DNA from: Sphingobium sp. CAP-1
GTDB lineage: Bacteria > Pseudomonadota > Alphaproteobacteria > Sphingomonadales > Sphingomonadaceae
Length of the DNA stretch: 64,000 bases
Assembly (NCBI RefSeq): GCF_009720145.1
Contig: NZ_CP046252.1
Span: forward strand, 2,232,001-2,296,000
Reading direction: 5' to 3'
Part shown: in pieces, positions 44,397-54,149 of the stretch
How the letters are laid out: each line of letters begins with the position of its first letter
How positions within the stretch are numbered: the first letter of the stretch is position 1
Position numbers and translations under genes: made by a program
The notes under the pieces: generated by a model
Databases searched by the model: none
What the model was told of the DNA's origin: nothing
The model's input: the letters and a program-made list of their open reading frames with translations, nothing else

Positions 44397-46130
44397 ATGA
44401 CAGAAGATGCCTCAAGCCGGCCGGAACCCCGCCCGGGCGACGCACATTGGTTCAGCGATGTCGAGGCGCCGTTGCGCGTGGAAAGCGCCGAGGCCGTCGC
44501 ATGGGACCGCTCGGCTGATCTGGTCGTCGTCGGCTATGGCGGCGCAGGCGTCGCAGCCGCACTCCAGGCACGCGAGGATGGATTGTCCGTTATCGCCATC
44601 GACCGGTTCGCAGGCGGCGGAGCAACGCGGATCAATGGCGGCATCTTCTATGGCGGCGGCGGCACCCCGGCGCAGAAAGAAGCCGGGGTCGAGGATACGC
44701 CTGAAGACATGTTCCGCTATCTCCAGATGGAAACGCAGGGCGTCGTGGGCGACGACACGCTCCGCCGCTTCTGCGAGACCAGCGTGGACAATGCCGAATG
44801 GCTCGCGCGTCATGGCGTGCGCTTCGAAGGGCGGCTCTATGCGAAGAAGACGAGCTACCCGCACACCGACTATTCGCTCTACCATTCCGACAACAGCCTT
44901 GCCCCGCGCTACAAGGCCGTTGCGAAACCGGCGGCGCGCGGACATCGCGCTCTGGTCGATAAACTCGACGCGCCCATGGGCTATGGCAAAGGCCTCTATG
45001 ACCCGCTGCGCGCATCGGCCGACCGGGCAGGTGTGGAGTGCCTGTCTTCGGCCACCGTTCGCCGCCTTGTCATCGACGTGACAGGCCGCGTGGTCGGCGT
45101 CAGCATGACCGAGATGCCTGTCGATGGCGCGGATGCGAAACGCTATGCCAAGCTGGTGAAGGCTGCGACCGCGCTGGTGCTGCGCCTGCCCCCCGCAATG
45201 CCCGGATCAGGCCTGTTGGGCAAAATTGCGGCGGGTAAGTTCGCCAAGGCGCGCGAGATCGAACAGCGGATCGGTGTCACCCGCCTCGTGCAGGCGAAAA
45301 GAGGCGTTTGCCTCTCGGCTGGCGGCTTCATCTTCAACAGGGAGATGGTCCGCCATTATGCTCCCAAATATCTGATGGGGATGCCGCTGGGCACGCCGGG
45401 CGACAATGGCAGCGGCATTCGCCTGGGCCAGAGCGTGGGCGGCACGGTGACGCGGCTGCATCACATCAGCGCATGGCGCTTCATCAATCCCCCGATCGCC
45501 TGGGCTCAGGGCATGGTCGTGAACGGCCGGGGCAAACGCTATGTCAACGAGATGCTCTACGGCGCTTCGATCGGCATGCCGATGGTCGAGGAGAATGAAG
45601 GCGCGTGCTGGATCATTCTGGACGATGAGCAGCGGCGCAAGGCGATGGCGCAGGCAAAGGACAAGGGCGCATTGCCGTTCCAGGCCTATCCGGCGATGAT
45701 GGCCATGTGGCTGGGCGCGAAAAAGGCATCCACGCTGGACGGCCTGGCGAAGAAATGCGGGTTCGATCAGGCTGCCTTTTCGAAATCCGTGGAGGACTAT
45801 AATCAGCTCGCCGCCACGCGCATGCCCGACCCGTTCGGCAAGGGACCGGACGATATCGCGCCTGTGCGCAAGGGGCCGTTCCACGCGATCAACATGTCGA
45901 TCGATGCGAAGCTCGGCTTCCTGCCCGTGCTGTCGCTGGGCGGCCTGAAGGTCGATGAAGACAGCGGCGCCGTGCTCGATGGCGCGGGCGCTCCGATCGC
46001 GGGGCTTTACGCGGCCGGACGCAACGCGGTCGGGGTCTGCTCCAACATCTATGTCAGCGGCCTGTCCGTTGCCGACTGCGTCTTTTCCGGCCGTCGCGCC
46101 GCGCGATCCACGGCGGCGGCGCAAGTCTGA
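44397..46130 (+). CDS. FAD-dependent oxidoreductase, 3-ketosteroid dehydrogenase/fumarate reductase-like
   Basis: A 577-residue flavoprotein with the Rossmann FAD site DLVVVGYGGAGVAAALQA, RFAGGGATRINGGIFYGGGG (pyrophosphate loop), and the C-terminal FAD contact GLYAAGRNAVGVCSNIYVSGLSVADCVFSGRRAA, the layout of FAD_binding_2 enzymes such as KstD. ATG 44397 has GGAG 8 nt upstream. It probably introduces or removes a C=C bond next to a ketone. Placement opposite a 3-beta-HSD-like gene fits sequential dehydrogenation of a steroid-like ring, but steroid specificity is an inference. Confidence 0.88.
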   Translation: MTEDASSRPEPRPGDAHWFSDVEAPLRVESAEAVAWDRSADLVVVGYGGAGVAAALQAREDGLSVIAIDRFAGGGATRINGGIFYGGGGTPAQKEAGVEDTPEDMFRYLQMETQGVVGDDTLRRFCETSVDNAEWLARHGVRFEGRLYAKKTSYPHTDYSLYHSDNSLAPRYKAVAKPAARGHRALVDKLDAPMGYGKGLYDPLRASADRAGVECLSSATVRRLVIDVTGRVVGVSMTEMPVDGADAKRYAKLVKAATALVLRLPPAMPGSGLLGKIAAGKFAKAREIEQRIGVTRLVQAKRGVCLSAGGFIFNREMVRHYAPKYLMGMPLGTPGDNGSGIRLGQSVGGTVTRLHHISAWRFINPPIAWAQGMVVNGRGKRYVNEMLYGASIGMPMVEENEGACWIILDDEQRRKAMAQAKDKGALPFQAYPAMMAMWLGAKKASTLDGLAKKCGFDQAAFSKSVEDYNQLAATRMPDPFGKGPDDIAPVRKGPFHAINMSIDAKLGFLPVLSLGGLKVDEDSGAVLDGAGAPIAGLYAAGRNAVGVCSNIYVSGLSVADCVFSGRRAARSTAAAQV

Positions 46131-46297
46131 CCTTACCCTTGGCGAGGACGGGCAGCCTCAGGCAGGAGGCCCGTCCGCCACGCTCATGTGCAACATGCCC
46201 GAGCAAATCGACGATCAGCACAATGAACGGAAGCGAGCAGCACCGAGGGGCAGCTTCTCATGACCAGCTGGCCGAGCCAATGCGCGGAGCCGTGACC

Positions 46298-47767
46298 TCA
46301 GCGAGCGTTCGCAGGTCGCAACCGGGATAGGGTTCCGTCGTCGGTGAGCAGGTAAACCAAGCCATCGGGACCCGTGTCGATGTCGCGGATGCGGCCAAAG
46401 TCGTGCAACAAGGTTTCGCGCAACACCTCGCGGTCGCCATCGACAACGATGCGGTAGAGCTGGCGGCCTTTTAATGAACCGACCAGAAGATTGTCCCGCC
46501 AGCGCGGAAAGGCTGTAGCGGTGTAGACTGCAAGACCACCCAAAGCCGGGGATGGAACAAAGCTGACCACCGGCTGCTCCATAGCGGGCGCGATCGGACG
46601 TGCCATTTCGAGCGCGTCGGTATAGAGGTGCCCCCAGGTGATCACCGGCCATCCATAGTTTCGCCCGCGTTGAATGCGATTGATCTCATCGCCGCCGCGA
46701 GCTCCATTTTCGGTTTCCCAAAGCTCGCCGTTGCGATCAAACGCCAGTCCGAGCGGCGAACGATGCCCATAGCTCCAGATATAGGGATAAGCCCCGGCCC
46801 TGTCGGCAAAGGGATTGTCAGGCGGCGCCTTCCCGTCATCTGTCACGCGGAATATTTTGCCGAATTGCGATGCCAGGTCCTGTGGTGGCTTGGCTTCAGG
46901 TGGCGCGTCCGATTTCTGAGAAGGATAAAGGCCAGTGTAGTTGGACGCAAAGTAGAGGAAACCTTGACTATCCCACGCCATTCGGGCCGAGGAGCTCAGT
47001 TCCGATCGAACCGTCAGGAGGCTCTGGTCGTCCACCCAGCGACCGTCGCGAAGCCGGCCACGATGGAGCGAGATCGACATGTCCGCCACGGCTTGGGGAG
47101 CGTCGTTCGCTGCCATCAGCAAATAAATCCAGCCGTTTGTCCGATAGTCCGGGTGCAGGCTGACGTCCAGCAATCGCCGGCGATACTGTTCCTTTGACAC
47201 GCCGGGCGCGGGCGTTCCGTGAATGGTGCCCGGCTGGCCATCTCCTTTCGGATCGACCAGACGAAGTGCGCCATCCACTTCCGTGATCAGCACGTTGCCA
47301 TCGGGCATGAAGGCAAAGCCGAAGGCCGGACCAACCTTGGCTACGGCTTCGACCATGAAATCCGCCGCGTCAGTATTGATGAGTCCCTTGGAGGAATTGG
47401 AGCTTTCGACCTTTTCCGCAATCGTTCGGCCGGGCTCGTTGCCCGTGTTGCGCCGCGAGATCAGATACGCCGCCAGTGCCCGGATTTCAGCTTCGGACAT
47501 CTCGCCCGCGAAAGCCGGCATGCCGAGATCCGGATACCCATCGCGAATGCTGCGCACCAAACTTTCCATATCTGGACCATGCCGAAGAGCCTTGTTCACC
47601 AAAGGAGGTGCTTGCCCGTCAGTCGCATTAGGCATGTGACAGCCCGCACATTGCGATGCGAAGTGCTGCGCCGCCACGGCGGGACCATCCTCTGTCCGCT
47701 CCCGGGCTTGCGGAACGCCCGTCAGCATCGCGATGGCGAACATTGCGCTTGCCATCTTCCAGGCCAT
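46298..47767 (-). CDS. Cytochrome c - PQQ-type glucose/sorbosone dehydrogenase fusion
   Basis: This 489-residue exported protein has a short signal peptide and an N-terminal cytochrome c domain (heme motif CAGCH at about 40-44, distal Met region GMPAFAGEM). A GSDH-type beta-propeller follows (GFAFMPDGNVLITEVDG, LDVSLHPDYRTNGWIYL, YSYGHRSPLGLAFDRNGELWETENGARGGDEIN). It would oxidise a sugar in the periplasm and pass electrons to the fused heme. It is convergent with the flavoprotein gene (167-bp gap). Confidence 0.9.
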   Translation of the reverse strand: MAWKMASAMFAIAMLTGVPQARERTEDGPAVAAQHFASQCAGCHMPNATDGQAPPLVNKALRHGPDMESLVRSIRDGYPDLGMPAFAGEMSEAEIRALAAYLISRRNTGNEPGRTIAEKVESSNSSKGLINTDAADFMVEAVAKVGPAFGFAFMPDGNVLITEVDGALRLVDPKGDGQPGTIHGTPAPGVSKEQYRRRLLDVSLHPDYRTNGWIYLLMAANDAPQAVADMSISLHRGRLRDGRWVDDQSLLTVRSELSSSARMAWDSQGFLYFASNYTGLYPSQKSDAPPEAKPPQDLASQFGKIFRVTDDGKAPPDNPFADRAGAYPYIWSYGHRSPLGLAFDRNGELWETENGARGGDEINRIQRGRNYGWPVITWGHLYTDALEMARPIAPAMEQPVVSFVPSPALGGLAVYTATAFPRWRDNLLVGSLKGRQLYRIVVDGDREVLRETLLHDFGRIRDIDTGPDGLVYLLTDDGTLSRLRPANAR

Positions 47768-47892
47768 TGCGGCTTCCCTTTCGTGATTTCTTGTCCAGCC
47801 AGGAGGCCCTGCGCCGGCCCCTATGCGTCAACCAGGTCCGCCTGATGGCCGTCATCGATGACGATTTGGGATTGACGCCATCGGTCAAGTAG

Positions 47893-47918
47893 AAGCCGGG
47901 CCCCGTGAGGAGCCCGGC
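47893..47918 (-). terminator. Hairpin downstream of disrupted TonB receptor gene
   Basis: AGCCGGGC and GCCCGGCT form an 8-bp stem about 60 bp beyond the receptor stop on the minus strand. There is no strong T-run, so it is a weak terminator candidate. Confidence 0.45.
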
Positions 47919-47978
47919 TACATTCAGCTGAATTCTGCTGCCCATGGACGGCAGAACTCAGCAATATGGTCAGCCGGT

Positions 47979-50001
47979 TCAGCCGCCGCCGAAGCTGAAG
48001 CCCAGGTTCAGGCCGATCTGGAGGCCTGGCGTGTAGAAGACTTCGCGATATCCGGTCGGGATGGAACCGAGTGTGGTCAGCGCCCCACCCTGATCGACCC
48101 GACGGACGGTGTCGAACAGGTTCTTGGCGAAAATGCTTGCCCGGAAGTTGTCGTACTTGATGCCTGCATAGACATCGAGCGTGGCATATTCCGGAATAGC
48201 AGTGCTGCTGGAGACGATCAGGCCGCTACTCTTGTAATTCAAGAGTCCACGGAGATATCCCTCGCCCCGATCAGCGATCGGGATGGAGTATTCAGCTTGA
48301 ACCGTCGCGGTCCACTCTGGCAGACCATTGATCCGGCCGCTCGTCGGACAGGTTGCCACGACGACACCAGCGTTGTTGAAACCCGCAACCGTCGGCGTCC
48401 CGGCATCTGGTACGCCATCGAAGTTGGAGTCCCGGCACGGCTGCAGTGCGTTGTTGAATTCGCCTTTCACGTAGGAAACGGACGCACGCGCATTGAGCCG
48501 ATCCGTGATATCGCCGGTGATATCAGCCTCGAAGCCCCTAACCCGGGCGTTTCCGCCATAGGTCAGAGAGAAGGCATCCACGACGCTGAGGCCGCCGCTC
48601 AGGAACGGGATGTTGGACACAGTGGCGTTATAGCCCTTGAAGTCCTGCTGGAACGCCGCGAGCGTAAACCGCGCCCGGCGATTGAACAGCTGCCCCTTGA
48701 GACCGATCTCGTAATTGTCGGACTTTTCCTTGGGTGCGATGACGAAGTCTGGCGGCACATTGCCCTGGCTGGCGCCTGGCGCGCGGAAGCTGCGGGCATA
48801 GCTCGCATAGACGTTGAAATTGTCGCCAAGCTCTTGCCGGACGTTGATATCATAGACCCAGTCGTTGATCCTTACCGTTCGGTTCAGCGATGGCGGATTG
48901 GGGATGGGAATCACGAGATCGCAGCTCGTCGGATAACTCGAAGCCGCAAAGACCGTCCCCGGCGGCACACCCGGCGGCGCCGGAACGAAGGCGCAGACAC
49001 CGGCCGTAGGGAAGCCAAAGTTGACGGCACGCCGCAGAGGTCCGTCGAAGGCCAGATTGAAGTTAAATTCCTTATAGCCCCACAGATAGCGCCCACCGAC
49101 ACGGACATGCGTGCCCGTATCGAAATTAAACGTGGTGCTGGCGAATATGGACTGAGTCAGGTCCCGGCCAGGATCACCGAAGATGTTGAACGAGCCCGGC
49201 TCAAGCCGCAGAATGCCTTGAGTCAGATAGTTCAGGTTGAGGTTTGACGCCGTGGGAACAGCCGGACCGGCTGGACCAACAATGGCTGGGTTGCCCAGGA
49301 TGCCGCCACCCGGCCCGGCGCTGATAAAAGTATTGTTCTGATCAACGCGCGAGCCGCCATTGGACCGGTAATAGCCGACCGTCCAGTCAAGGAAGTCGCC
49401 AGGGCCGGTGTTCGACTGCAACCGCAGTTCATGCGACCATTCCTGCACTTCGATATTGGCGTCCACGCCAGGGACGTAATCGAAGCCGAGCACGGCGTTG
49501 CCCGGATCTGCTCCGAAGCGTCCCTTTGTCTCGTTGACCGTTTTCGTCCAGCCGCCGATATAGTTCAGCGTTGCAAAGTCGAAGTCATATTTCGCGTTGA
49601 TCGACGCAAATTGGAACGTCTTGTCGACGAAGCTGGGCGATTCCGCCACGCCCGAATTTTCTTCGCCGGTCAGGGGCGGACCATTATAGCCGCGTCCGGC
49701 TCCCGCGACCCGAGCGATCAGTTCCTCTTTCGTCTGCGTCTGCTGATAGGTGGCCAGCAACTCGAAACGATCCCCAGGCGTAAATAGCAGCGTCGCACGG
49801 CCGCTCTTGATGCGCCGTTCGGATTCGGCGCCGGTCGTCGCGCTTCTAGTGCCGTTCAGATCGTCCTGCTGATAGAATCCAGCCAAACGGATCGCCAGGA
49901 CATCGGGAATGATCGGGCCGCCGACGCCACCCTGCAAGGTGTAGCCGAACCGCTCATGCTGCTGCATCTGGCCTGAGAACGGCGGAGCAATATTCGACCA
50001 C
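47979..50001 (-). pseudogene. TonB-dependent receptor, 5' part removed at IS21 insertion
   Basis: About 670 codons of a sphingomonad TonB receptor barrel remain, from ERFGYTLQGGVGGPI through VYASYARSFRAPGASQ to the C-terminal GLNLGFSFGGG. The signal peptide, TonB box and whole plug domain are missing. Receptor-like sequence stops where the left end of an IS21-family element begins; the extra residues read beyond that are IS sequence. Without a plug or signal it cannot work. The 5' part is not found on the other side of the IS, so this is more than a simple insertion. Confidence 0.85.
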
Positions 50002-50078
50002 GGTAGCGGCGGGATAGTCCTGCTGCGGGCGGCGTAAAAGTCGTCCACCTTGAAGCCTTTCTGCCGAGTCAGGGAGGT

Positions 50079-51587
50079 GTGGGGATCTACAGCGTGGAAC
50101 TTTATCTTCAGGTCCGTCTGGCTTGCGCGGATGGCATGAGCCAACGGGCGGCGGCGAAGCGTTTCAATGTGTCGCGCGAAACGGTACGCAAGATGCTGTC
50201 GTTTTCATCGCCGCCGGGTTACCGGCGCCAGTCCGTACCGCAGCGCCCGAAGCTGGACGGGTTTGTGGCGATCATTGATGGATGGCTTGAGGGTGACCGC
50301 AGTGTCCCGCGCAAGCAACGCCATACGGCGAAGCGGGTATTCGACCGTTTGCGCACCGAGCATGGTTTCACCGGCGGCTATACGATCATCAAGGATTACA
50401 TCCGGGAGCGCGAACAGCGCAGCCGGGAGATGTTCGTGCCGCTGGCGCACCCTGCGGGAGATGCGCAGGCCGATTTCGGGGAAGCGCTGGTGGAGATCGG
50501 CGGGGTGGAGCAGAAGGCCTACTTCTTCGCGCTCGATCTGCCGCACAGTGATGCCTGCTATGTGCGGGCCTATCCGGCGGCGGTGGCGGAGGCCTGGGTG
50601 GACGGACACGTGCATGCCTTCGCGTTTTTCGGCGCGGTACCGCGCTCGATCGTCTATGACAACGATCGCTGCCTTGTGACGAAGATCCTGCCCGACGGCA
50701 CGCGGCAGCGTGCCACGCTGTTCAGCGCTTTCCTGTCACATTACGTGATCCGCGACCGCTATGCTCGCCCGGGCAAGGGGAACGAGAAAGGCAATGTGGA
50801 GGGGCTGGTAGGCTATTGCCGGCGCAACTTCATGGTGCCGATCCCGAAGTTCCCGACCTGGGAGGCGTTCAACCTGTGGCTGGAGGAGCAATGCCGCAAG
50901 CGCCAGCAGGACAAGGTGCGCGGGCAGAGCGAGACGATCGGTGAGCGGCTGCAGCGCGATCTCGCGGCCATGCAGCCTCTGCCCGCTACACCCTTCGAGG
51001 CCTGCGATCAGAAAGGCGGGAGGGTCTCCTCGCAATCCCTGGTGCGCTACAGGACCAACGATTATTCGGTTCCGGTGGCCTGGGGCCATCAGGAGGTCTG
51101 GATCAGGGCCTATGTCGATGAGGTGGTGATCGGCTGCCGCAGCGAAGTCATCGCCCGTCATCCTCGTTGCTATGCCCGCGAGGAGGTTGTCTTCGACCCG
51201 CTCCATTATCTCCCGCTGATCGAGCAGAAGATCAACGCATTCGACCAGGCTGCGCCTTTGCAGGGCTGGGACCTGCCCGAAGCGTTCACGACACTGCAGC
51301 GGTTGATGGAAGGGCGCATGCACAAACATGGCAGGCGCGAATATGTGCAGGTACTGCGCCTGCTGGAAACGTTCACCCTCGCCGATCTCCAGGCGGCGGT
51401 CGAACAGGCCATCGATCTTGGCGCCATCGGCTTCGATGCCGTCAAGCACCTCGTCCTGTGCCGGATCGAACGCGTACCGCCCAGGCTGGACCTGGACGTC
51501 TATCCCTTCCTGCCACGCACCACGGTCGAGAAGACCTTTGCCAGAGCCTATCTGAGCCTGCTCTCCGACCGGCAGGAGGCCGCATGA
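50079..51587 (+). CDS. istA: IS21-family transposase IstA
   Basis: A 502-residue DDE transposase. An N-terminal HTH (MSQRAAAKRFNVSRETVRKML) is followed by the catalytic core with D in DAQADFGEA, D in SIVYDNDRC and E in NEKGNVEG. The frame is intact. GTG start at 50079 behind GGGAGG. Its stop overlaps the istB start (ATGA), the usual IS21 coupling. It integrates the element together with IstB. Confidence 0.95.
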   Translation: MGIYSVELYLQVRLACADGMSQRAAAKRFNVSRETVRKMLSFSSPPGYRRQSVPQRPKLDGFVAIIDGWLEGDRSVPRKQRHTAKRVFDRLRTEHGFTGGYTIIKDYIREREQRSREMFVPLAHPAGDAQADFGEALVEIGGVEQKAYFFALDLPHSDACYVRAYPAAVAEAWVDGHVHAFAFFGAVPRSIVYDNDRCLVTKILPDGTRQRATLFSAFLSHYVIRDRYARPGKGNEKGNVEGLVGYCRRNFMVPIPKFPTWEAFNLWLEEQCRKRQQDKVRGQSETIGERLQRDLAAMQPLPATPFEACDQKGGRVSSQSLVRYRTNDYSVPVAWGHQEVWIRAYVDEVVIGCRSEVIARHPRCYAREEVVFDPLHYLPLIEQKINAFDQAAPLQGWDLPEAFTTLQRLMEGRMHKHGRREYVQVLRLLETFTLADLQAAVEQAIDLGAIGFDAVKHLVLCRIERVPPRLDLDVYPFLPRTTVEKTFARAYLSLLSDRQEAA

Positions 51588-52351
51588 GCGATCAGGCCCC
51601 GGAGATCCTTCTCGCTCACCATCTCAAGGCGCTCAAGCTGCCTACGTGCCTGCGTGAGCATCACAAGCTCGCGCGGCAATGTGCCGCTGAAGGCGTCGAT
51701 CATATCCGCTTCCTCGCCCGCCTCGTCGAGATGGAAATGATCGACAGGGAGCGTCGCATGGTCGAGCGGCGCATCAAGGCCGCGCGCTTCCCCGCCGTCA
51801 AAAGCCTCGACAGCTTCGACTTCGCCGCCATCCCCAGGCTCAACAAGATGCAGGTGCTCGAGATGGCGCGCTGCGAGTGGATCGAGCGGCGTGAGAACGC
51901 CATCGCTCTGGGGCCATCAGGCACCGGAAAGACGCACGTAGCGTTGGGGCTCGGACTGGCAGCATGCCAGAAAGGACTGTCGGTGGGCTTCACCACCGCG
52001 GCAGCGCTGGTCAGCGAAATGATGGAGGCCCGCGACGAGCGCCGTCTTCTGCGCTTCCAGAAGCAGATGGCCGGATACAAGCTGCTCATCATCGACGAAC
52101 TGGGCTTTGTGCCGCTCTCCAAGACCGGCGCCGAACTGTTGTTCGAGCTGATCTCCCAGCGTTACGAACGCGGCTCCACCTTCATCACCAGCAACCTGCC
52201 CTTCGACGAATGGACCGAAACCTTCGGATCTGAGCGTCTCACAGGCGCGCTCCTCGATCGCCTGACCCATCACGTCAGCATCCTCGAGATGAACGGCGAA
52301 AGCTATCGCCTCGCGCACAGCCGGGCCCGCAAGGCCAAAACCAGACCCTGA
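51584..52351 (+). CDS. istB: IS21-family ATPase IstB
   Basis: A 255-residue AAA+ helper ATPase: Walker A GPSGTGKTH, Walker B KLLIIDELGF, sensor-like FITSNLPFDEW and a terminal arginine-rich helix. Intact and coupled to istA by ATGA overlap. It directs IstA target choice. Confidence 0.95.
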   Translation: MSDQAPEILLAHHLKALKLPTCLREHHKLARQCAAEGVDHIRFLARLVEMEMIDRERRMVERRIKAARFPAVKSLDSFDFAAIPRLNKMQVLEMARCEWIERRENAIALGPSGTGKTHVALGLGLAACQKGLSVGFTTAAALVSEMMEARDERRLLRFQKQMAGYKLLIIDELGFVPLSKTGAELLFELISQRYERGSTFITSNLPFDEWTETFGSERLTGALLDRLTHHVSILEMNGESYRLAHSRARKAKTRP

Positions 52352-52362
52352 AAATTACACCA

Positions 52363-52415
52363 ATGCCGGGGGGAGTGGCCCTCGGGCTACGCCCTCACGC
52401 CACTCCCCCCGGCAT
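52363..52415. terminator. Long hairpin after istB
   Basis: Perfect 17-bp arms (ATGCCGGGGGGAGTGGC and its complement at 52399-52415) flank a 19-nt loop between istB and the right IS end. It probably ends istAB transcription or shields the element from outside transcription. Confidence 0.7.
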
Positions 52416-52474
52416 GTAACACGATGGCCTGGTTTTACGCCGCCGAATGGCCGACTTTTGCTCCGCCGTTGACA

Positions 52475-53632
52475 ATCCAGACTGGCACCTATGCGCGTCG
52501 CCATCAGGTCTGGGATTTCAATACGCCCCTCCCCGAACCGCTGCGCCCGATCACCTATGCGCGCCTGCTTCGTCAGCATGGCTATCGCACCGGCTATTTC
52601 GGCAAATATGGGATTGGCGACAACAGCAAGGCGACGAAAGAAGTGTTGGCGGACTTCGACGAGTATCGCAGCTTTGACGAATATTATACCGCTGACGATA
52701 CAGCACGGCAGTGGCACCATAATCGGCGTATTTCGGATCTCGCGCAACGCTTTCTACGCCACTCTCCGGCTGAGCATCCTTTCTGCCTGACCCTGGGATT
52801 CAAGGCCCCCCATGCCAAGGACGACGGTGACCCGGTCATGGGGCCCTATGTGTCGGAACCCGACATGCTCCAGCTATACGAGCATGACATCTTCCGCCGT
52901 GGCACGACCATGAATGAACAGGCGTTCGCCACCCTGCCGCCCTATATCCAGAAGTCGGAAGCGCGCCACCGCTGGGAGCAGCGCTTTTCCAACGATGCGT
53001 TATGGCAGGACAGCGTGCATAAATATTTCGGCCTCGTCTCCGGCATGGACCGGGCGATTGGGCAGATACTCGATATGTTGGAAGCGTCGGGGCAGCTGGA
53101 CAATACGATGATCGTCTTCAGCAGTGACAATGGCTATATGCTGGGTGACTATGGCTTGGAAGGCAAGTGGTTCGGCTATGAGGCATCGATCCGCGTTCCC
53201 CTGCTTATCAGCCCTCCGGGCGGGACTCGCGGGCAGGACGTGGCCGCGCCGGTGCTGAACGTCGATCTTGCGCCGACCATGCTGCACATGGCGGGCATGG
53301 CCGTGCCTTCTCGGATGCAGGGGAAAGACCTTTCTCCGCTGTTTGGCGGCAAGCCTCCCGCTGATTGGCGCAAGGACTTCCTCTACGAACATTATCTTCC
53401 AAAACTTTACAGCTATTCGGCCGGGATGGAGAGTTTCCTTCCCAGCTCGGAGGGCGTCCGCGGCGAGCGCTACACCTATCTGCGCTACCCCCGCCAACCG
53501 GGCGCGAACGAAATGCTGTTTGACCGGCAGAACGATCCCGACGAATTACGCAACCTTGCGAAGACCGCCGATCCTGCGCTGATGACCGCGATGCGCAGGC
53601 GCACTGACGAACTGATCGCAAAAGGAAGTTGA
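52475..53632 (+). pseudogene. Sulfatase, 5' part with catalytic motif removed at IS21 right end
   Basis: 386 codons of a sulfatase remain in frame from the IS end: TGTYARRHQVWDFNTPLPEPL, FGKYGIGDNSKA, LGFKAPHAKDDGD, FSSDNGYMLGDYGLEGKWFGYE, and a typical C-terminus. The remnant begins just downstream of where the C-x-P-S-R formylglycine motif should be, so the signal peptide, first metal ligands and catalytic Cys are gone. The 17 codons preceding it in the open frame belong to the IS terminal repeats. It cannot be active. Confidence 0.88.
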
Positions 53633-53635
53633 ACT

Positions 53636-53962
53636 GAACCGGCCAGCTCAAGTCGATATCGGCTAGTGATGGTCGATCTCGGCCAGGTCGGTGATGTGGC
53701 TGCCGTCATGGTGAACGGCGAAGACCTCGGCACCGTCTGGAAGGCGCCGTTCCAGGTCGAGATAGGCAAGGCCGTGAGGAATGGAGCGAATAGTCTGGAG
53801 GTCAGGGTAGCGACCACATGGGTCAACCGCCTTATAGGCGACGCCCAACTTGGGGCGGTAAAGACGAGTTTCACGACATTTCCAACTTACCGGCCGGACG
53901 CACCACTCCGGCTTTCAGGGCTGAGAGGACCTGTAACGCTCATTGCCGGCAGCGCGCCGCGC
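53636..53962 (+). pseudogene. 3' remnant of a glycoside hydrolase (GH106/GH2-like jelly-roll domain)
   Basis: An open frame starting immediately after the sulfatase remnant reads YRLVMVDLGQVGDVAAVMVNG, LGTVWKAPFQVEIGKAV and WVNRLIGDAQLGAVKTSFTTFPTYRPDAPLRLSG. This is the C-terminal galactose-binding-like domain of GH106 rhamnosidase/GH2-type enzymes. There is no start, signal or catalytic domain, so it is a remnant. Confidence 0.75.
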
Positions 53963-54054
53963 CGCTGCAAGCTCGTGGTAGGCAGATGGCGGGCCACGAC
54001 CAAAGCAATTTTCGGCCTGTTTGATCAGGCAAAAGGACGATGGGAGAATGATCG

Positions 54055-54141
54055 ATGGACAAGATGACTCGCCAGCAGTTCCTTCGCGGCGCGGCTTTGA
54101 GCGCGGTGGGCCTGGCGGTCTCCCAGCCCTCGACGCCGTGA
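54055..54141 (+). pseudogene. Orphan Tat signal peptide (5' remnant of an exported protein gene)
   Basis: MDKMTRQQFLRGAALSAVGLAVSQPSTP then TGA: a 28-residue twin-arginine-like signal with a good ribosome site (GGGAGAA 7 nt upstream) but no mature domain. The gene was cut where the next, unrelated gene begins, marking the right-hand limit of the sulfatase cargo. Confidence 0.65.
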
Positions 54142-54149
54142 GGTCAGTC

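Larger units (their letters stand above)
50002..52474 (+). mobile_element. IS21-family insertion sequence
   Basis: A ~2.47-kb element carrying istA and istB. The right end has two tandem terminal repeats (ATGGCC-nnn-TTTT-n-C-n-CCGCCG, at 52424 and 52446) and ends ...CCGTTGACA at 52474, fitting the TG...CA rule. The left end has the inverse GGCGGCGTAAAA (50029-50040) preceded by another CGGCGG unit. The exact left boundary (about 50000) is uncertain because no clean terminal TGTCA was seen. No target-site duplication was identified. Confidence 0.85.

Noticed and set aside
52447..52474. Apparent TGC-TCC-GCC (Cys-Ser-Ala) remnant of a sulfatase formylglycine motif next to the truncated sulfatase
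   Set aside because: These bases belong to the tandem terminal repeats of the IS21 element (TTTTGCTCCGCCG matching TTTTACGCCGCCG), so the sulfatase begins only at 52475.
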